From: Bacillus sp. BA3
GTDB lineage: Bacteria > Bacillota > Bacilli > Bacillales > DSM-1321
DNA: 64,000 nt
Reading direction: 5' to 3'
NCBI GenBank assembly: GCA_002835675.1
Contig: PIZR01000002.1
Coordinates: 721,878-785,877, forward strand
This document shows positions 44,662-54,907 of this stretch, in pieces. A model generated the notes under the pieces. The model worked only from the letters and a program-made list of their open reading frames with translations, was not told where the DNA came from and made no database searches. Numbering within the stretch: position 1 is the stretch's first letter; each line of letters starts with the position of its first letter. Made by a program: the position numbers and the translations under genes.

Positions 44662-46070
44662 GAAGTAACCACCACTCTTTTCCTGGTTTCCTTGGCAAAT
44701 ACTTTGCCGGGATTCATGATGTTATTGGGATCGAAAGCTTGTTTAATCGCCCTCATTGCGTCAATCCCTTCTTTCTTCAGCTTCCATTCAAGATACGGGG
44801 CCTTCATCGCTCCTACACCATGTTCACCGGTAATCGTCCCGCCAAGGTCGATAGCCGCGGCAAAAATGTCGGCAAAAGCGAGCTCCACCCTCTCCATTTC
44901 CTCATGATCACGAGCGTCGGTAATGCACGTTGGATGCAGGTTCCCATCCCCAGCATGACCAAAAGTGCAAATATCCACGTCATGCTTGTCTGCGATTTCA
45001 TTAATTGCTTTAACCATTTTGGCAATTTCCGAGCGGGGAACGGTGGCATCTTCCAAAATGGTTGTCGGCTTTAGGCGTGCCAGTGCGGAAAGGGCTGTCC
45101 GTCTTGCTGTTTTCAAGGCGACAGCGTCAGATTCCGTTTCGGCAATTTCCACTGAAACCGCCTTCTCCTCTAGACAGATATCGGCCATCCTTTTCATATC
45201 ACGTTCCACCACTTCAGGCGGCCCATCCTGTTCAATCAGCAGGACCGCTTCCACATTGGTGGGCAAACCGATTTTCGCGAAGTCTTCAACAACTATCAAA
45301 GTCGCCCGATCCAGAAATTCCAATGTAACAGGAATGATTTTATTTGAAATGATCTTGGCCACTGACTGGGCTGCAGCATCCAGATCTTGATATAAGGCAA
45401 GCATCGTCTTTGTCGTTTCCGGCATGGGGATCAGCTTTAGGATCGCTTCCGTAACGATTCCCAAGGTCCCTTCCGATCCGACAAATAGTTTCGTTAAATC
45501 ATATCCGGCTACGTCTTTGGCAAGCTTGCCCCCTGTTCGAATGATGTCCCCGTTCGGAAGGACAACTTCAAGCCCGATGACATAATCACGGGTGACTCCG
45601 TACTTTAATCCTCGCAGTCCGCCAGAGTTCTCATTAATGTTGCCGCCAATCGTGGAGATTTTCATCGAACTCGGATCCGGCGGATAAAACAATCCCTTCT
45701 CTTCAACTGCTGAAATCAAGTCCAATGTGATGAGCCCAGGCTGTACGGTAGCCGTTAAGTTCTCCTCATCTATTTCAAGTAATGAATTCATTCGATTGAA
45801 TAAAAGGACAAGCCCACCCTCTGTCGGGCAGGTGCCTCCGCTCAAATTCGTCCCAGACCCGCGTGGAACGATCGGAACATTATATTCGTTACAAACTTTG
45901 ACGATGGCTGCGACTTCAGCTGTGCTGCCCGGTTTAATGACAGCATCCGGCATCGCTTGAAAGCCTGGCGTTGCATCATATGAATAGACTAGACATTCCA
46001 CTTTCGAGTCATCGTAATTCTCCTGACCGACGATGGTAAGAAGTAGCTGCTTAACCTGTTTTGTTAACAT
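44658..46070 (-). CDS. glcD: glycolate oxidase FAD subunit
   Basis: 470 aa from ATG 46070, seven bases after GAGGAGG, the same length as B. subtilis YsfC. FAD-binding-4 motif PRGSGTNLSGG and VGSEGTLGIVTEAILKL; C-terminal oxidase domain with FGHAGDGNLHP and TGEHGVG. It oxidises glycolate, and relatives also D-lactate. It forms an operon with glcF. Confidence 0.93.
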   Translation of the reverse strand: MLTKQVKQLLLTIVGQENYDDSKVECLVYSYDATPGFQAMPDAVIKPGSTAEVAAIVKVCNEYNVPIVPRGSGTNLSGGTCPTEGGLVLLFNRMNSLLEIDEENLTATVQPGLITLDLISAVEEKGLFYPPDPSSMKISTIGGNINENSGGLRGLKYGVTRDYVIGLEVVLPNGDIIRTGGKLAKDVAGYDLTKLFVGSEGTLGIVTEAILKLIPMPETTKTMLALYQDLDAAAQSVAKIISNKIIPVTLEFLDRATLIVVEDFAKIGLPTNVEAVLLIEQDGPPEVVERDMKRMADICLEEKAVSVEIAETESDAVALKTARRTALSALARLKPTTILEDATVPRSEIAKMVKAINEIADKHDVDICTFGHAGDGNLHPTCITDARDHEEMERVELAFADIFAAAIDLGGTITGEHGVGAMKAPYLEWKLKKEGIDAMRAIKQAFDPNNIMNPGKVFAKETRKRVVVTS

Positions 46071-46186
46071 GTACATCCTCCTCATAAACATAGGAAATTT
46101 CGAGATTTTTTATATGTTGTAAGTATAAGAAAAAAACACTTGGCCTTCTATGTATGAATATATAGAATTTAGTGCTTTCCAGAGAA

Positions 46187-47299
46187 TTATTTTGTATGTT
46201 TATCCAATACTCTTACCGCTAGATACATAGTGACTAAATCGGCTAGCTTCCTAGGGTTCAGTCGGGTCAAATCTTCTATGCGCTTAAGCCTATAATGAAG
46301 GGTATTGATATGGATGTGCAGGGCTGCGGCTGTTTCCTTCAAAGATAGATCACATGCAAAATACATGGAGAGGGTTTTAAGCAGCTCCTCATTAGGAAGC
46401 ATCTCCTGAATTGTCCTGGATAAATATTCCTGTTTTGTTTCAGCGGTAACTTCATCAAACAGGACCTCAAGCTTCAAGTCCTCGTCAAATATGATCCCTG
46501 ATGAAGGACACGCGATTTTCAAGGAACGTTCCGCTTTAAAAAACGCCGACCTGAAAGCGGATCCTGATGCACGCGAACTTACTCCTGCACACACTTTATA
46601 ACCCGCACTCTCCTCTAGCTTTTTTTGCAGTTTACTTAGTTTCTTATATTGCTGGTTTTTTGAACCGATGAAATCGGCTATTGAAAGAATGACGAATTGG
46701 TTCCTCCCCCAACGGACTGCGATGTCATTGGGATGCTGCTGGCTTATGTAAATCTGAAGCGTTCTCCATACATGAGGTTCAATGATTTCCTCAGTCTTGA
46801 ATTCCCCAAGAGTGATGATTCGGTCTGCATGAACATCGACCCCAAGCAACTTGGCCTTCTGAAGGAAATGTTCATTGAACGTCTGCAGCTGATGCCATTC
46901 AAATACAAAGAATTCCATCAGACGTGATTGGGATTCTGCTTGTTCGATATGATAGCTTTCCTGAATGAACATCTCCGTCATCTTTTTTAATAGTTCCGCA
47001 TAAGGGGAAACATGTTTGGGGTCACCTGTAATTCCAATGACACAAACGGCTTCCTGGTTGAAGAAAATAGGTAGGTTTATACCTGCCTTCACTCCTTTCC
47101 AACTACGTTCATCCTGTTTGTTGATGATCAATTTCTCACGATTGTTGAAAGCGTGGATGGCTCCTTCATGATAAGATCCAATACGGCTGCTGTCGGTGCT
47201 GGCGATAATTGTGCCAGCATTATCAATAATGATGATTTCCTCTTCAATCAGTTTCCGAACCTCATGAACCAATTTCCCTGCCACAGCTGCCAATTGCAT
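46187..47299 (-). CDS. ysfB: CdaR/PucR-type regulator of the hydroxy-acid genes
   Basis: 370 aa from ATG 47299 with AAGGAGG ahead; the frame to 47425 has no site and overlaps the permease. N-terminal diacid-recognition domain (MQLAAVAGKLVHEVRKLI, NNREKLIINKQDE) and a C-terminal PucR helix-turn-helix (LSLKETAAALHIHINTLHYR). CdaR proteins activate glycerate/glucarate-type pathways. Its place between glcDF and the permease suggests it controls them; that is inference. Confidence 0.8.
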   Translation of the reverse strand: MQLAAVAGKLVHEVRKLIEEEIIIIDNAGTIIASTDSSRIGSYHEGAIHAFNNREKLIINKQDERSWKGVKAGINLPIFFNQEAVCVIGITGDPKHVSPYAELLKKMTEMFIQESYHIEQAESQSRLMEFFVFEWHQLQTFNEHFLQKAKLLGVDVHADRIITLGEFKTEEIIEPHVWRTLQIYISQQHPNDIAVRWGRNQFVILSIADFIGSKNQQYKKLSKLQKKLEESAGYKVCAGVSSRASGSAFRSAFFKAERSLKIACPSSGIIFDEDLKLEVLFDEVTAETKQEYLSRTIQEMLPNEELLKTLSMYFACDLSLKETAAALHIHINTLHYRLKRIEDLTRLNPRKLADLVTMYLAVRVLDKHTK

Positions 47300-47339
47300 T
47301 ATATGTCCTCCTTTTTTGTATGGGCTTGAAAAATATTTC

Positions 47340-47367
47340 GAGGCTCCCCTATGAAAAGGGAGCCTCA
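47340..47367 (-). terminator. hairpin after the permease gene
   Basis: GAGGCTCCC and GGGAGCCTC form a 9-bp stem; the minus-strand tail AAATATTTTT is moderately T-rich. Confidence 0.65.
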
Positions 47368-47373
47368 TTCTAC

Positions 47374-49062
47374 TTATGGAATCATCCAGGAAAGGACGCC
47401 ATTTTGCAAGAAGGTAATCACACAAACAAGCAGCAATAAGAAAAGACTATGTTTGAGCGTGAATCTCAATAATTCCGATTCCCTGCCCGCCAAGCCAACG
47501 GCAGCACATGCAATCGCTATCGATTGTGGTGAGATCATCTTTCCGGTGACCCCTCCGGAAGAGTTCGCCGCCAGTGCCAGCACCGGTTCCATCCCAACTT
47601 TAAGAGCGGTCACTTTCTGCAGACTGCCAAATAAGAGGTTGGCTGATGTATCCGATCCGGTAATGAACACCCCTAGCCAGCCGAGAACCGGTGCGAAGAA
47701 CGGAAATAAATCACCCGATTTTGCAAGGGTCATCCCTAATGTTGTCGACATTCCTGAAGAATTCGTCACGTAGGCAAAGGCCACCACGGTAGAAATCATC
47801 AAGATGGGCTTTGCCAACTCTTTCATCGCTTCAACAAAGGTGCTATAAAAGTCTTTTGCAGACATGTGTGCGATGAACTTCGTTACGATTGCAGCCAGTA
47901 AAATGGCAGTCCCGGCTGCCCCGAGCAGTTCTATTTTATAGAAAGCCGCAATCTGCAATCCATTGCTTCCGATTATCTCATTATGCAGACCTGGGACTTC
48001 GATTTGGAAGGTTAATAGCTTCCCGATTTCATTGATTGCGCCAAGCAGCACATTGGTGCCTTCATAATGTCCGGAGAGTGCCGGCTTTATTGGGTTCATC
48101 CCCCATATTGTTATGAAAAGCGTTAACAGAAGGAATGGTGACCAAGCATGGAATATCTGCCATTTCGAGTATTTTGTCTCCGCTTCGGCTGTATATAAAG
48201 GTTCGACAGTGGCTGCCGTTTCCTCGGAGGCAAAGCGAAAGATCGTTTTAGGTTTCCAGAATTTAAGGAAGATTGCCAATGCAAATAGTGACACTAACGC
48301 GGAAAGGATGTCCGGTAGTTCGGGCCCAAGAAAATTTGAACTTAAGTACTGTGTGATGGCAAAGGAAAATCCGGAAACCAAAATTGCCGGCAGGACTTCA
48401 AGCGACCTTTTCCACCCAGTCATTATTAAAATGAGATAAAGCGGAATGAAAGCCGAAAGGAATGGCAATTGGCGGCCGACCATTTTTGAGATCTCCATGG
48501 CGGCTATGCCAGTAGGGCCTTCCATGGCGATAATCGGTATTCCAACTGCCCCGAATGCTACCGGAGCGGTATTCGCGATCAAACAAATTCCGGCTGCATA
48601 TAGCGGGTTAAATCCGAGACCGACCAAAAGCGCAGCCGAAATGGCAACAGGTGCTCCAAATCCCGCGGCACCTTCTAAAAATGCCCCGAAAGAAAATGCC
48701 ACCAATAATGCCTGGAGACGGCGGTCTTCCGTAAGCGAAAGCACTGAAGAACGAATGATATTGAATTGTCCGCTTTTAACAGTCATTTTGTACAAAAATA
48801 CGGAAGTGATGATTATCCATCCGATTGGGAGCAGCCCATATACGGCTCCCTGTGAAGCAGACATCACTGCTTTTCCTGCAGGCATTCCGTATATCAATAC
48901 AGCCACTGCAAGAGCTACAAGCAAAGTGGTTATACCTGCAATGTAACCTTTCATACGTTTGATGGTAAGTGCCCAGAAAAAGTAAAGAATTGGAATGAGT
49001 GCGGCAAGAGATGATAAAACTAAATTATCGGTGATCGGCGTAAAGTTTTGTGTCCATGTCAT
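47374..49062 (-). CDS. lutP: L-lactate/glycolate permease (LctP family)
   Basis: 562 aa, about 13 membrane helices. LctP motifs FLEGAAGFGAPVAI and FITGSDTSANLLFG are present. It imports lactate or glycolate with protons. It is divergent from lutR, with a LutR palindrome 88 bp before its start, so it probably serves the lut genes; its other neighbour, the CdaR gene, could link it to glycolate. Confidence 0.9.
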   Translation of the reverse strand: MTWTQNFTPITDNLVLSSLAALIPILYFFWALTIKRMKGYIAGITTLLVALAVAVLIYGMPAGKAVMSASQGAVYGLLPIGWIIITSVFLYKMTVKSGQFNIIRSSVLSLTEDRRLQALLVAFSFGAFLEGAAGFGAPVAISAALLVGLGFNPLYAAGICLIANTAPVAFGAVGIPIIAMEGPTGIAAMEISKMVGRQLPFLSAFIPLYLILIMTGWKRSLEVLPAILVSGFSFAITQYLSSNFLGPELPDILSALVSLFALAIFLKFWKPKTIFRFASEETAATVEPLYTAEAETKYSKWQIFHAWSPFLLLTLFITIWGMNPIKPALSGHYEGTNVLLGAINEIGKLLTFQIEVPGLHNEIIGSNGLQIAAFYKIELLGAAGTAILLAAIVTKFIAHMSAKDFYSTFVEAMKELAKPILMISTVVAFAYVTNSSGMSTTLGMTLAKSGDLFPFFAPVLGWLGVFITGSDTSANLLFGSLQKVTALKVGMEPVLALAANSSGGVTGKMISPQSIAIACAAVGLAGRESELLRFTLKHSLFLLLLVCVITFLQNGVLSWMIP

Positions 49063-49149
49063 TCATTTCGACTCCATTTTCTATAGATTTTTTAAAAAAT
49101 TCAGAAATCAATCGCTAATTGAAACCCCTTACATACCGAAATATTCAAA

Positions 49150-49162
49150 GTCATCAGATGAC
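49150..49162. promoter_or_regulatory. LutR operator 1 (lutP side)
   Basis: GTCATCAGATGAC is a perfect palindrome with a one-base centre. It fits the TCATC-N-GATGA sequence known to me for B. subtilis LutR. Identical to the site at 50182. Confidence 0.8.
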
Positions 49163-49316
49163 TTGATGAGTACTCATTAAAATTAAATGATTGAAAATAT
49201 AAAATCAAGATTTTTTTTATTTTTTGTTGATTTTTCACCCTTCTGGAAGTGTCATATAGCATTTGTGTTATATAATATTAATCAGAGAAACTCATAGAAA
49301 ATAGAGGTGCTACTAC

Positions 49317-50036
49317 TTGGTATATAAAAAAATAAAGCCGAAAAAAATTTATGAAGAAGTCAGCGATGAACTTTATGAAATGATTCGGTCAGGCAGCCTG
49401 AAACCAGGTGAACAATTGGATTCGATTCAGCAGCTTGCGGAAAATTTCCAAGTCGGGCGCCCGGCCATCCGTGAAGCATTAAGTGCATTGAGTTCAATGG
49501 GTCTTATTGAAATAAAACAAGGTGAAGGAACATTCGTTAAAACCTTCGACCCCGCCATCATGAACCACCCCTTGTCTGCCGCCCTTTTGATGGATCAAGA
49601 CAATATCAAGCATTTACTGGAAGTTCGGAAAATACTTGAGTCCGGTACGGCAGAAGTGGCAGCGAAAAAAAGAACGGAAGAAAACCTTATCGAACTCAAG
49701 GACAGGCTTTTTAATATGGAAAAGGTATCAGATGATGAAGAACTCAGTGATAAAGCGGATATCGCCTTCCATGTTGCAGTGGCAAACGCATCACAAAATG
49801 AGCTGCTGATTACATTGATGAACCATGTTTCAGAATTAATGACGGAAAAGATGCGTGATATCCGTCGGGTTGCGCTTTATTCCGAAGAGATGACACTTAA
49901 GCAGCTTTATCAGCAGCATGTCAGGATTTATGATGCAATCTTGGCACAGGATGAAGACGGAGCCCGCAGTGCCATGCTGTTTCACCTTCAAAGCGTCGAG
50001 GAATCACTGGACCGGGTCATCCAAAAAAATCAGTAA
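49317..50036 (+). CDS. lutR: LutR, GntR/FadR-family repressor of lactate utilisation
   Basis: 239 aa with a TTG start seven bases after GAGGTG. GntR winged helix (about 8-75: SGSLKPGEQLDSIQQL, VGRPAIREALSALSSMGLIE) and FadR-type C-terminal domain (FCD) with VRKILESGTAEVAA. In B. subtilis LutR represses lutABC until L-lactate is present. A TATAAT stands about 40 bp upstream (about 49271-49276). Confidence 0.9.
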   Translation: MVYKKIKPKKIYEEVSDELYEMIRSGSLKPGEQLDSIQQLAENFQVGRPAIREALSALSSMGLIEIKQGEGTFVKTFDPAIMNHPLSAALLMDQDNIKHLLEVRKILESGTAEVAAKKRTEENLIELKDRLFNMEKVSDDEELSDKADIAFHVAVANASQNELLITLMNHVSELMTEKMRDIRRVALYSEEMTLKQLYQQHVRIYDAILAQDEDGARSAMLFHLQSVEESLDRVIQKNQ

Positions 50037-50106
50037 AAGCATAGTTGACCTTTCATTAATTTCAAAAATACCCTATACAAAAAAGGATAAAATTGATATA
50101 TTATTT

Positions 50107-50120
50107 TGAAAACGATTATC
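50107..50120 (+). promoter_or_regulatory. possible CcpA site (cre) upstream of lutA
   Basis: TGAAAACGATTATC fits the left part of cre (TGWAANCGNTNWCA) and misses the last two bases. Lactate genes are often under CcpA. Confidence 0.35.
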
Positions 50121-50181
50121 TTATTTAAAAAATCATGGAAATTGGTATATTCTCTAAACCATTTCCTTTTTCCATTTTCTA

Positions 50182-50194
50182 GTCATCAGATGAC
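50182..50194. promoter_or_regulatory. LutR operator 2 (lutABC side)
   Basis: A second GTCATCAGATGAC, identical to the one at 49150. It lies 33 bp before lutA, in position to block the lutABC promoter. Confidence 0.85.
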
Positions 50195-50227
50195 CTGTTA
50201 ACTTATTTGAAATAGGAGGAGTTCAGA

Positions 50228-50944
50228 TTGAAAGTTACTCTCTTTGCAACATGTTTAGTCGATTTGTTTCAATCCAATGTCGGCAAAGCGACAGTGGAGC
50301 TACTCGAGAGATTAGGCTGTGAGATCGATTTCCCGGAATCCCAGATATGCTGCGGACAGCCGGCATATAATAGCGGGTATACGAAGGAATCGAAGGAAGC
50401 CATGAAAAAGATGATTAAAACGTTCGCGGATGCTGAATACATCGTAACCCCTTCCGGTTCCTGTGCAGCGATGTTCAAGGAATATCCGGCCCTATTCAAA
50501 GGGGATGCCGAATGGGAAAAGAAAGCGGCATCATTAGCGGCTAAAACATATGAATTGACCCAATTCATCGTGGATGTCTTAAAAGTGACCGACGTCGGGG
50601 CGACCCTTAAGGGAAAGGCCACTTATCATACTTCATGCCATATGACACGGCTGCTTAAGGTCAAGGAAGCACCTGCCATTTTGTTAAGCCATGTCAGGGG
50701 GCTGGAAATGACACCACTTCCGGATGCCCAAAACTGCTGCGGGTTCGGGGGAACCTTTTCGGTCAAGATGGGTGACATTTCCGGGCAAATGGTCGAGGAG
50801 AAAGTCTGCAATATTGAAGATACCGGGGCAGATTTTTTAATCGGCGGGGATGCAGGATGTTTGATGAATATCGGCGGGCGGATCCAAAGGAAGGGGCAAC
50901 CGGTGCAAGTGCTTCATATTGCGGAAGTCCTGAATAGTATTTAA
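50228..50944 (+). CDS. lutA: lactate utilisation protein A
   Basis: 238 aa with two CCG domains ([22 protein letters not shown]) that hold iron-sulfur centres. LutABC oxidises L-lactate to pyruvate. TAGGAGGAG lies before the TTG start. First gene of lutABC, behind a LutR site. Confidence 0.95.
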   Translation: MKVTLFATCLVDLFQSNVGKATVELLERLGCEIDFPESQICCGQPAYNSGYTKESKEAMKKMIKTFADAEYIVTPSGSCAAMFKEYPALFKGDAEWEKKAASLAAKTYELTQFIVDVLKVTDVGATLKGKATYHTSCHMTRLLKVKEAPAILLSHVRGLEMTPLPDAQNCCGFGGTFSVKMGDISGQMVEEKVCNIEDTGADFLIGGDAGCLMNIGGRIQRKGQPVQVLHIAEVLNSI

Positions 50945-50968
50945 AGAAAGCGAGGAGGGGAAAAAATT

Positions 50969-52399
50969 ATGGCTATGAAAACCAGCTCTGCCAAGTTTAA
51001 AGACCGGGTGGATGAAGGAATACATAATGATTTTATGCGATTGGCCGTATCGAGTGCCCAAGAACGATTACACGGACGGCGGCTGACTGCCGTTGATGAA
51101 TTGGGAAGCTGGGAGGATTGGCGTTCCCTTGGGGAAGAAATCAGGCAGCATGTGCTTAGTAACCTTGATTTCTATTTGCACCAGCTCGCAGAAAATGTTT
51201 CGAAAAGAGGCGGTCATGTCTTCTTCGCTCAAACGGCTGAAGAAGCAAGCGGTTACATCAAGGATGTTATTGTAAAAAAGAATGCCAAAAAGGTCGTGAA
51301 ATCCAAATCGATGGTCACGGAAGAGATCAATTTGAATGCCACTCTTGAGGCAGTTGGCCTCGATGTCGTTGAAACGGACCTTGGTGAATACATTTTACAA
51401 GTGGATGATCATGATCCCCCTTCCCATATCGTCGCACCTGCTCTCCATAAAAATAAGGAGCAGATTAGGGATGTTTTTAAAGAAAAGCTTGCATATACGC
51501 AAACTGAAAAGCCGGAAGAGCTTACCGCCCATGTCCGGGGCATTCTGCGGAAAGATTTCATAAGCGCCGATGTGGGCATTACCGGCTGTAATTTTGCGAT
51601 TGCGGAAACGGGCTCGATCGGTTTGGTGACGAATGAAGGAAATGCAGATTTGGTCACCGCCCTCCCAAAAACGCAAATCACCGTGATGGGAATGGAACGG
51701 CTTGTACCTACATTCGATGAATTCGAAGTCCTTGTCAGCTTATTGACAAGAAGCGCTGTCGGCCAAAGATTGACCAGTTACATCACCGCACTTACCGGTC
51801 CGCGTGATGAAGGTGATGTAGACGGACCCGAGGAGTTTCACCTTGTGATCGTGGATAATGGACGCTCCTCCATCTTGGGAACTGAGTTTCAATCCGTTCT
51901 TCAATGCATTCGCTGTGCTGCCTGTATAAATGTCTGCCCAGTCTATCGCCAGGTTGGCGGTCATTCATATGGTTCAATATACCCCGGACCAATCGGTGCT
52001 GTGCTTTCACCTTTACTCGGAGGATATGATGATTTCAAGGAACTTCCATATGCCTCCACTCTTTGTGCCGCCTGTACAGATGCCTGTCCGGTAAAGATTC
52101 CTCTCCATGATTTACTGAGGAAGCATCGGGAAGTCATCGTTGAAAAGGAAAAAATGGCGCCGTTTTCAGAAAAGATGGCCATGAAGGCCTTCGGAATTGG
52201 TGCGGCATCGCCTATGCTTTATAAATTCGGCTCCAAAATCGCACCATCAGCGATGTCCCCTTTTAAAACGGGGGATATCATCTCGAAAGGACCGGGACCG
52301 CTCAAAACTTGGACAGAAAGCCGCGAGTTCCCTGCTCCAGGGAAAGAGAGCTTTCGGGACTGGTTCAAAAATCGGGAAAAAGGAGGGAAACCATCATGA
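50969..52399 (+). CDS. lutB: lactate utilisation iron-sulfur protein B
   Basis: 476 aa. N-terminal LUD domain and two 4Fe-4S motifs ([12 protein letters not shown] near 310; CAACTDACP near 360), then a LutB C-terminal region. It is the electron-carrying subunit of the LutABC lactate oxidase. It starts 25 bp after lutA and overlaps lutC by 4 bp. Confidence 0.95.
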   Translation: MAMKTSSAKFKDRVDEGIHNDFMRLAVSSAQERLHGRRLTAVDELGSWEDWRSLGEEIRQHVLSNLDFYLHQLAENVSKRGGHVFFAQTAEEASGYIKDVIVKKNAKKVVKSKSMVTEEINLNATLEAVGLDVVETDLGEYILQVDDHDPPSHIVAPALHKNKEQIRDVFKEKLAYTQTEKPEELTAHVRGILRKDFISADVGITGCNFAIAETGSIGLVTNEGNADLVTALPKTQITVMGMERLVPTFDEFEVLVSLLTRSAVGQRLTSYITALTGPRDEGDVDGPEEFHLVIVDNGRSSILGTEFQSVLQCIRCAACINVCPVYRQVGGHSYGSIYPGPIGAVLSPLLGGYDDFKELPYASTLCAACTDACPVKIPLHDLLRKHREVIVEKEKMAPFSEKMAMKAFGIGAASPMLYKFGSKIAPSAMSPFKTGDIISKGPGPLKTWTESREFPAPGKESFRDWFKNREKGGKPS

Positions 52400-53097
52400 A
52401 TGGAACCATCCATAATGAAGGGACATTTTTAAACAATATAGCAAAAAACCTGGGAAGGGGTCCTATTACGGAAGGCATCTCCGTTCCGGAATGGAAGCAC
52501 GCCCCCCAAAAAGAAGTTTTGAAACATGCGACACCAAATGAGCTTGTCGCGGAATTGGAGGAGCAATGTAAACGGGTGCATACTCAATTTCACGTTACCG
52601 ACTCCAAGAAAGTGATGCATTGTTTAACACAGGTGATCGAGGAGCTTGGAAACGGACCCTTGATCATCCCTAAGGACGATCGGTTTTCCGACTATGGGTT
52701 AGAGGGTATCTTAAAGGAAAAAGATGTCCATATATGGGATCACCAAGCCGGCAAAGAAAATATCGAAAAAGCCGAAAGTGCTAACATCGGAATCACATTC
52801 AGTGAGATGACATTAGCAGAATCAGCGACCGTCGTCTTGTTCAGCGACAAGGATCACGGCCGTTCCATCAGCTTCCTTCCTTCTTGCCATGTTTCCATCA
52901 TTCCAAAAAGCACCATCGTACCGCGAATGACCCAGGCTGCTGCGGCCATCCGTTCAAAAGTTAAACGGGGCGAGGTCGTTCCTTCCTGCATCAATTTCAT
53001 AACAGGCCCGAGCAACTCTGCTGATATCGAAATGGACCTTGTCGTCGGAGTCCATGGCCCCATCAAAGCGGTCTATATAATCGTCGAAGATAAGTAG
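52396..53097 (+). CDS. lutC: lactate utilisation protein C
   Basis: 233 aa, a LUD domain protein ([34 protein letters not shown]). The start is ATG 52396 with AAAGGAGG upstream; a frame from 52309 runs inside lutB and lacks such a site. Third subunit of the lactate oxidation complex. A terminator follows at 53111. Confidence 0.95.
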   Translation: MNGTIHNEGTFLNNIAKNLGRGPITEGISVPEWKHAPQKEVLKHATPNELVAELEEQCKRVHTQFHVTDSKKVMHCLTQVIEELGNGPLIIPKDDRFSDYGLEGILKEKDVHIWDHQAGKENIEKAESANIGITFSEMTLAESATVVLFSDKDHGRSISFLPSCHVSIIPKSTIVPRMTQAAAAIRSKVKRGEVVPSCINFITGPSNSADIEMDLVVGVHGPIKAVYIIVEDK

Positions 53098-53110
53098 AAA
53101 TAAGAAATAG

Positions 53111-53150
53111 AAAATGGAGAGGACCTAAATTAGGCCTCTCCATTTTTTAC
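53111..53150. terminator. bidirectional terminator between lutC and ysdC
   Basis: AATGGAGAGG and CCTCTCCATT pair, with TTTTTT on the plus side and TTTTC on the minus side. Confidence 0.85.
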
Positions 53151-53160
53151 TTTCACTATA

Positions 53161-54246
53161 TTATTCGTAAATGATCCGATCAACCGCTTCGCGATCGAGG
53201 CGTTTAATCACTTCGACAATGAGCTTAACTGCATTCTCATAATCATCCCTGTGAAGCATTGCTGCGTGTGAATGAATGTAGCGTGTGGCAATCGTGATCG
53301 CCAGAGCGGGAACACCATTTGCCGTTAAATGGATGGAGCCGGCATCCGTCCCGCCGCCTGGAATCGATTCATATTGATAAGGAATATTCATTTCATCAGC
53401 CGTGTCGGTGACGAAATCGCGCAATCCCTTATGTGCCACCATCGATGAATCATAGATGACGATTTGCGGGCCTTCCCCCATCTTACTCATCGCTTCTTTT
53501 TCGGAAACCCCCGGTGTATCACCAGCAATGCCGACATCGACGGCAAAGCCGATATCCGGCTGAATTTTGAATGTGGATGTTTTGGAGCCACGCAGGCCGA
53601 CCTCTTCTTGCACTGCGCCAATTCCATATACTACATTAGGATGGTCGCTTTCTTTCAGCTGTTTAAGCACATCAATGGCGATTGCACAGCCAATTCGATT
53701 GTCCCAGGCTTTGGCGAGAAGCATCTTTTCATTATTCATGACCGTGAATTCAAAATATGGCACAACCATATCCCCTGGCTTGACGCCCCATTCCTTAACC
53801 TCTTTTTTGCTGGATGCACCAATATCAATAAACATATCTTTAATATCAATCGGCTTCTTCCTTGCATCGGCTGACAGGATATGTGGCGGCTTGGAACCGA
53901 TAATGCCAGTTATATCACCTTTACCTGTAACGATCGTCACGCGCTGGGCCAGCATTACCTGTGACCACCAGCCCCCTACCGGCTGAAAACGCAAAAATCC
54001 TTTATCATCAATTTGGGTGATCATGAAACCGACTTCGTCCATATGCCCGGTAACGACGATTTTCGGTCCGTTTTCATCTCCCGTTTTCTTGGCAATCAAA
54101 CTCCCCAGGCCATCTGTCGATATTTCATCCGCAAATGGTGTTATGTATTCGGTCATCACTTTTCTTACTTCACTTTCATTTCCTGCAATGCCTTTAGCAT
54201 CCGTTAAGTCCCGAAGCATCTTTAACGTTTCATCCAATTGAGCCAT
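53161..54246 (-). CDS. ysdC: M42 family metallo-aminopeptidase YsdC
   Basis: 361 aa. Dinuclear metal sites of the M42 family: [38 protein letters not shown] and the late IHSHAAMLH. These enzymes remove N-terminal residues from peptides as large complexes. Convergent with lutC; B. subtilis ysdC has the same right-hand neighbourhood. Confidence 0.93.
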   Translation of the reverse strand: MAQLDETLKMLRDLTDAKGIAGNESEVRKVMTEYITPFADEISTDGLGSLIAKKTGDENGPKIVVTGHMDEVGFMITQIDDKGFLRFQPVGGWWSQVMLAQRVTIVTGKGDITGIIGSKPPHILSADARKKPIDIKDMFIDIGASSKKEVKEWGVKPGDMVVPYFEFTVMNNEKMLLAKAWDNRIGCAIAIDVLKQLKESDHPNVVYGIGAVQEEVGLRGSKTSTFKIQPDIGFAVDVGIAGDTPGVSEKEAMSKMGEGPQIVIYDSSMVAHKGLRDFVTDTADEMNIPYQYESIPGGGTDAGSIHLTANGVPALAITIATRYIHSHAAMLHRDDYENAVKLIVEVIKRLDREAVDRIIYE

Positions 54247-54310
54247 TCTTTTACCTCCCTATAACTTACATTACAAGAATAATTATACAGACAATCGATT
54301 ACATAAACAA

Positions 54311-54808
54311 TCAGTAGCCTTGCTTTTGCCTTTCGTAATTCACTTCATTTTTGCTTACATAAGCTTTTTCCACATCCATTGCCGAAAATCCAAGCAACTC
54401 CCCTAATTGTAAATACGCAGCAAATACCTTTTGGAAGGATGACTCTGTCAACTGTGTGCGAAATTCACTGATGTAGCCGTAAATAGCAGTAAATTGAACA
54501 GTCAAATCCTCCTGATGCATGGTTGGGGCAGATGGAACTTCCGGTACAAATCCCCGTTCGATCCCGAGTGACAAAATGAAATGAATGCCATCCACGTATT
54601 CAGCCAAAATCGTTTCTTTATCAGAGGGGCCTTTAAGACTCCAGAATTTAAAACATCTCGTTTCATTGGCTAGCTCACCAAGCTCCACTAAAAGAGCAAG
54701 TATCTTCCGTTCCACCAAGTCTTCAGAACCCAATTCATGCTTTGATTGTATATGCTCATCCAAAGCTGCCTGCATTTCCATTAATTTACCTATGTTCATT
54801 TTCATCAC
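54311..54808 (-). CDS. dimeric (all-alpha) dUTPase
   Basis: 165 aa of the dUTPase_2 type related to MazG. Metal motifs are LLVELGELANE (ExxE) and EYVDGIHFIL (ExxD); KFWSLKG lies between. It breaks dUTP to dUMP, keeping uracil out of DNA. It stands between ysdC and ysdB; I do not recall it at this place in B. subtilis. Confidence 0.85.
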   Translation of the reverse strand: MMKMNIGKLMEMQAALDEHIQSKHELGSEDLVERKILALLVELGELANETRCFKFWSLKGPSDKETILAEYVDGIHFILSLGIERGFVPEVPSAPTMHQEDLTVQFTAIYGYISEFRTQLTESSFQKVFAAYLQLGELLGFSAMDVEKAYVSKNEVNYERQKQGY

Positions 54809-54845
54809 TTCTTTCCTTGTCTTCCCCTAAATTATATCAAATAAA

Positions 54846-54871
54846 TGAAACTTATTAAAAACCCATACGTA
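54846..54871 (+). promoter_or_regulatory. sigma-W promoter of ysdB
   Basis: TGAAAC (54846-54851), 16 bp, CGTA (54868-54871): exact ECF sigma-W consensus. B. subtilis ysdB is in the sigma-W regulon. Confidence 0.9.
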
Positions 54872-54907
54872 AATGAAGGGAATCACTCTGTTTAAGGAGG
54901 TAGCTCC

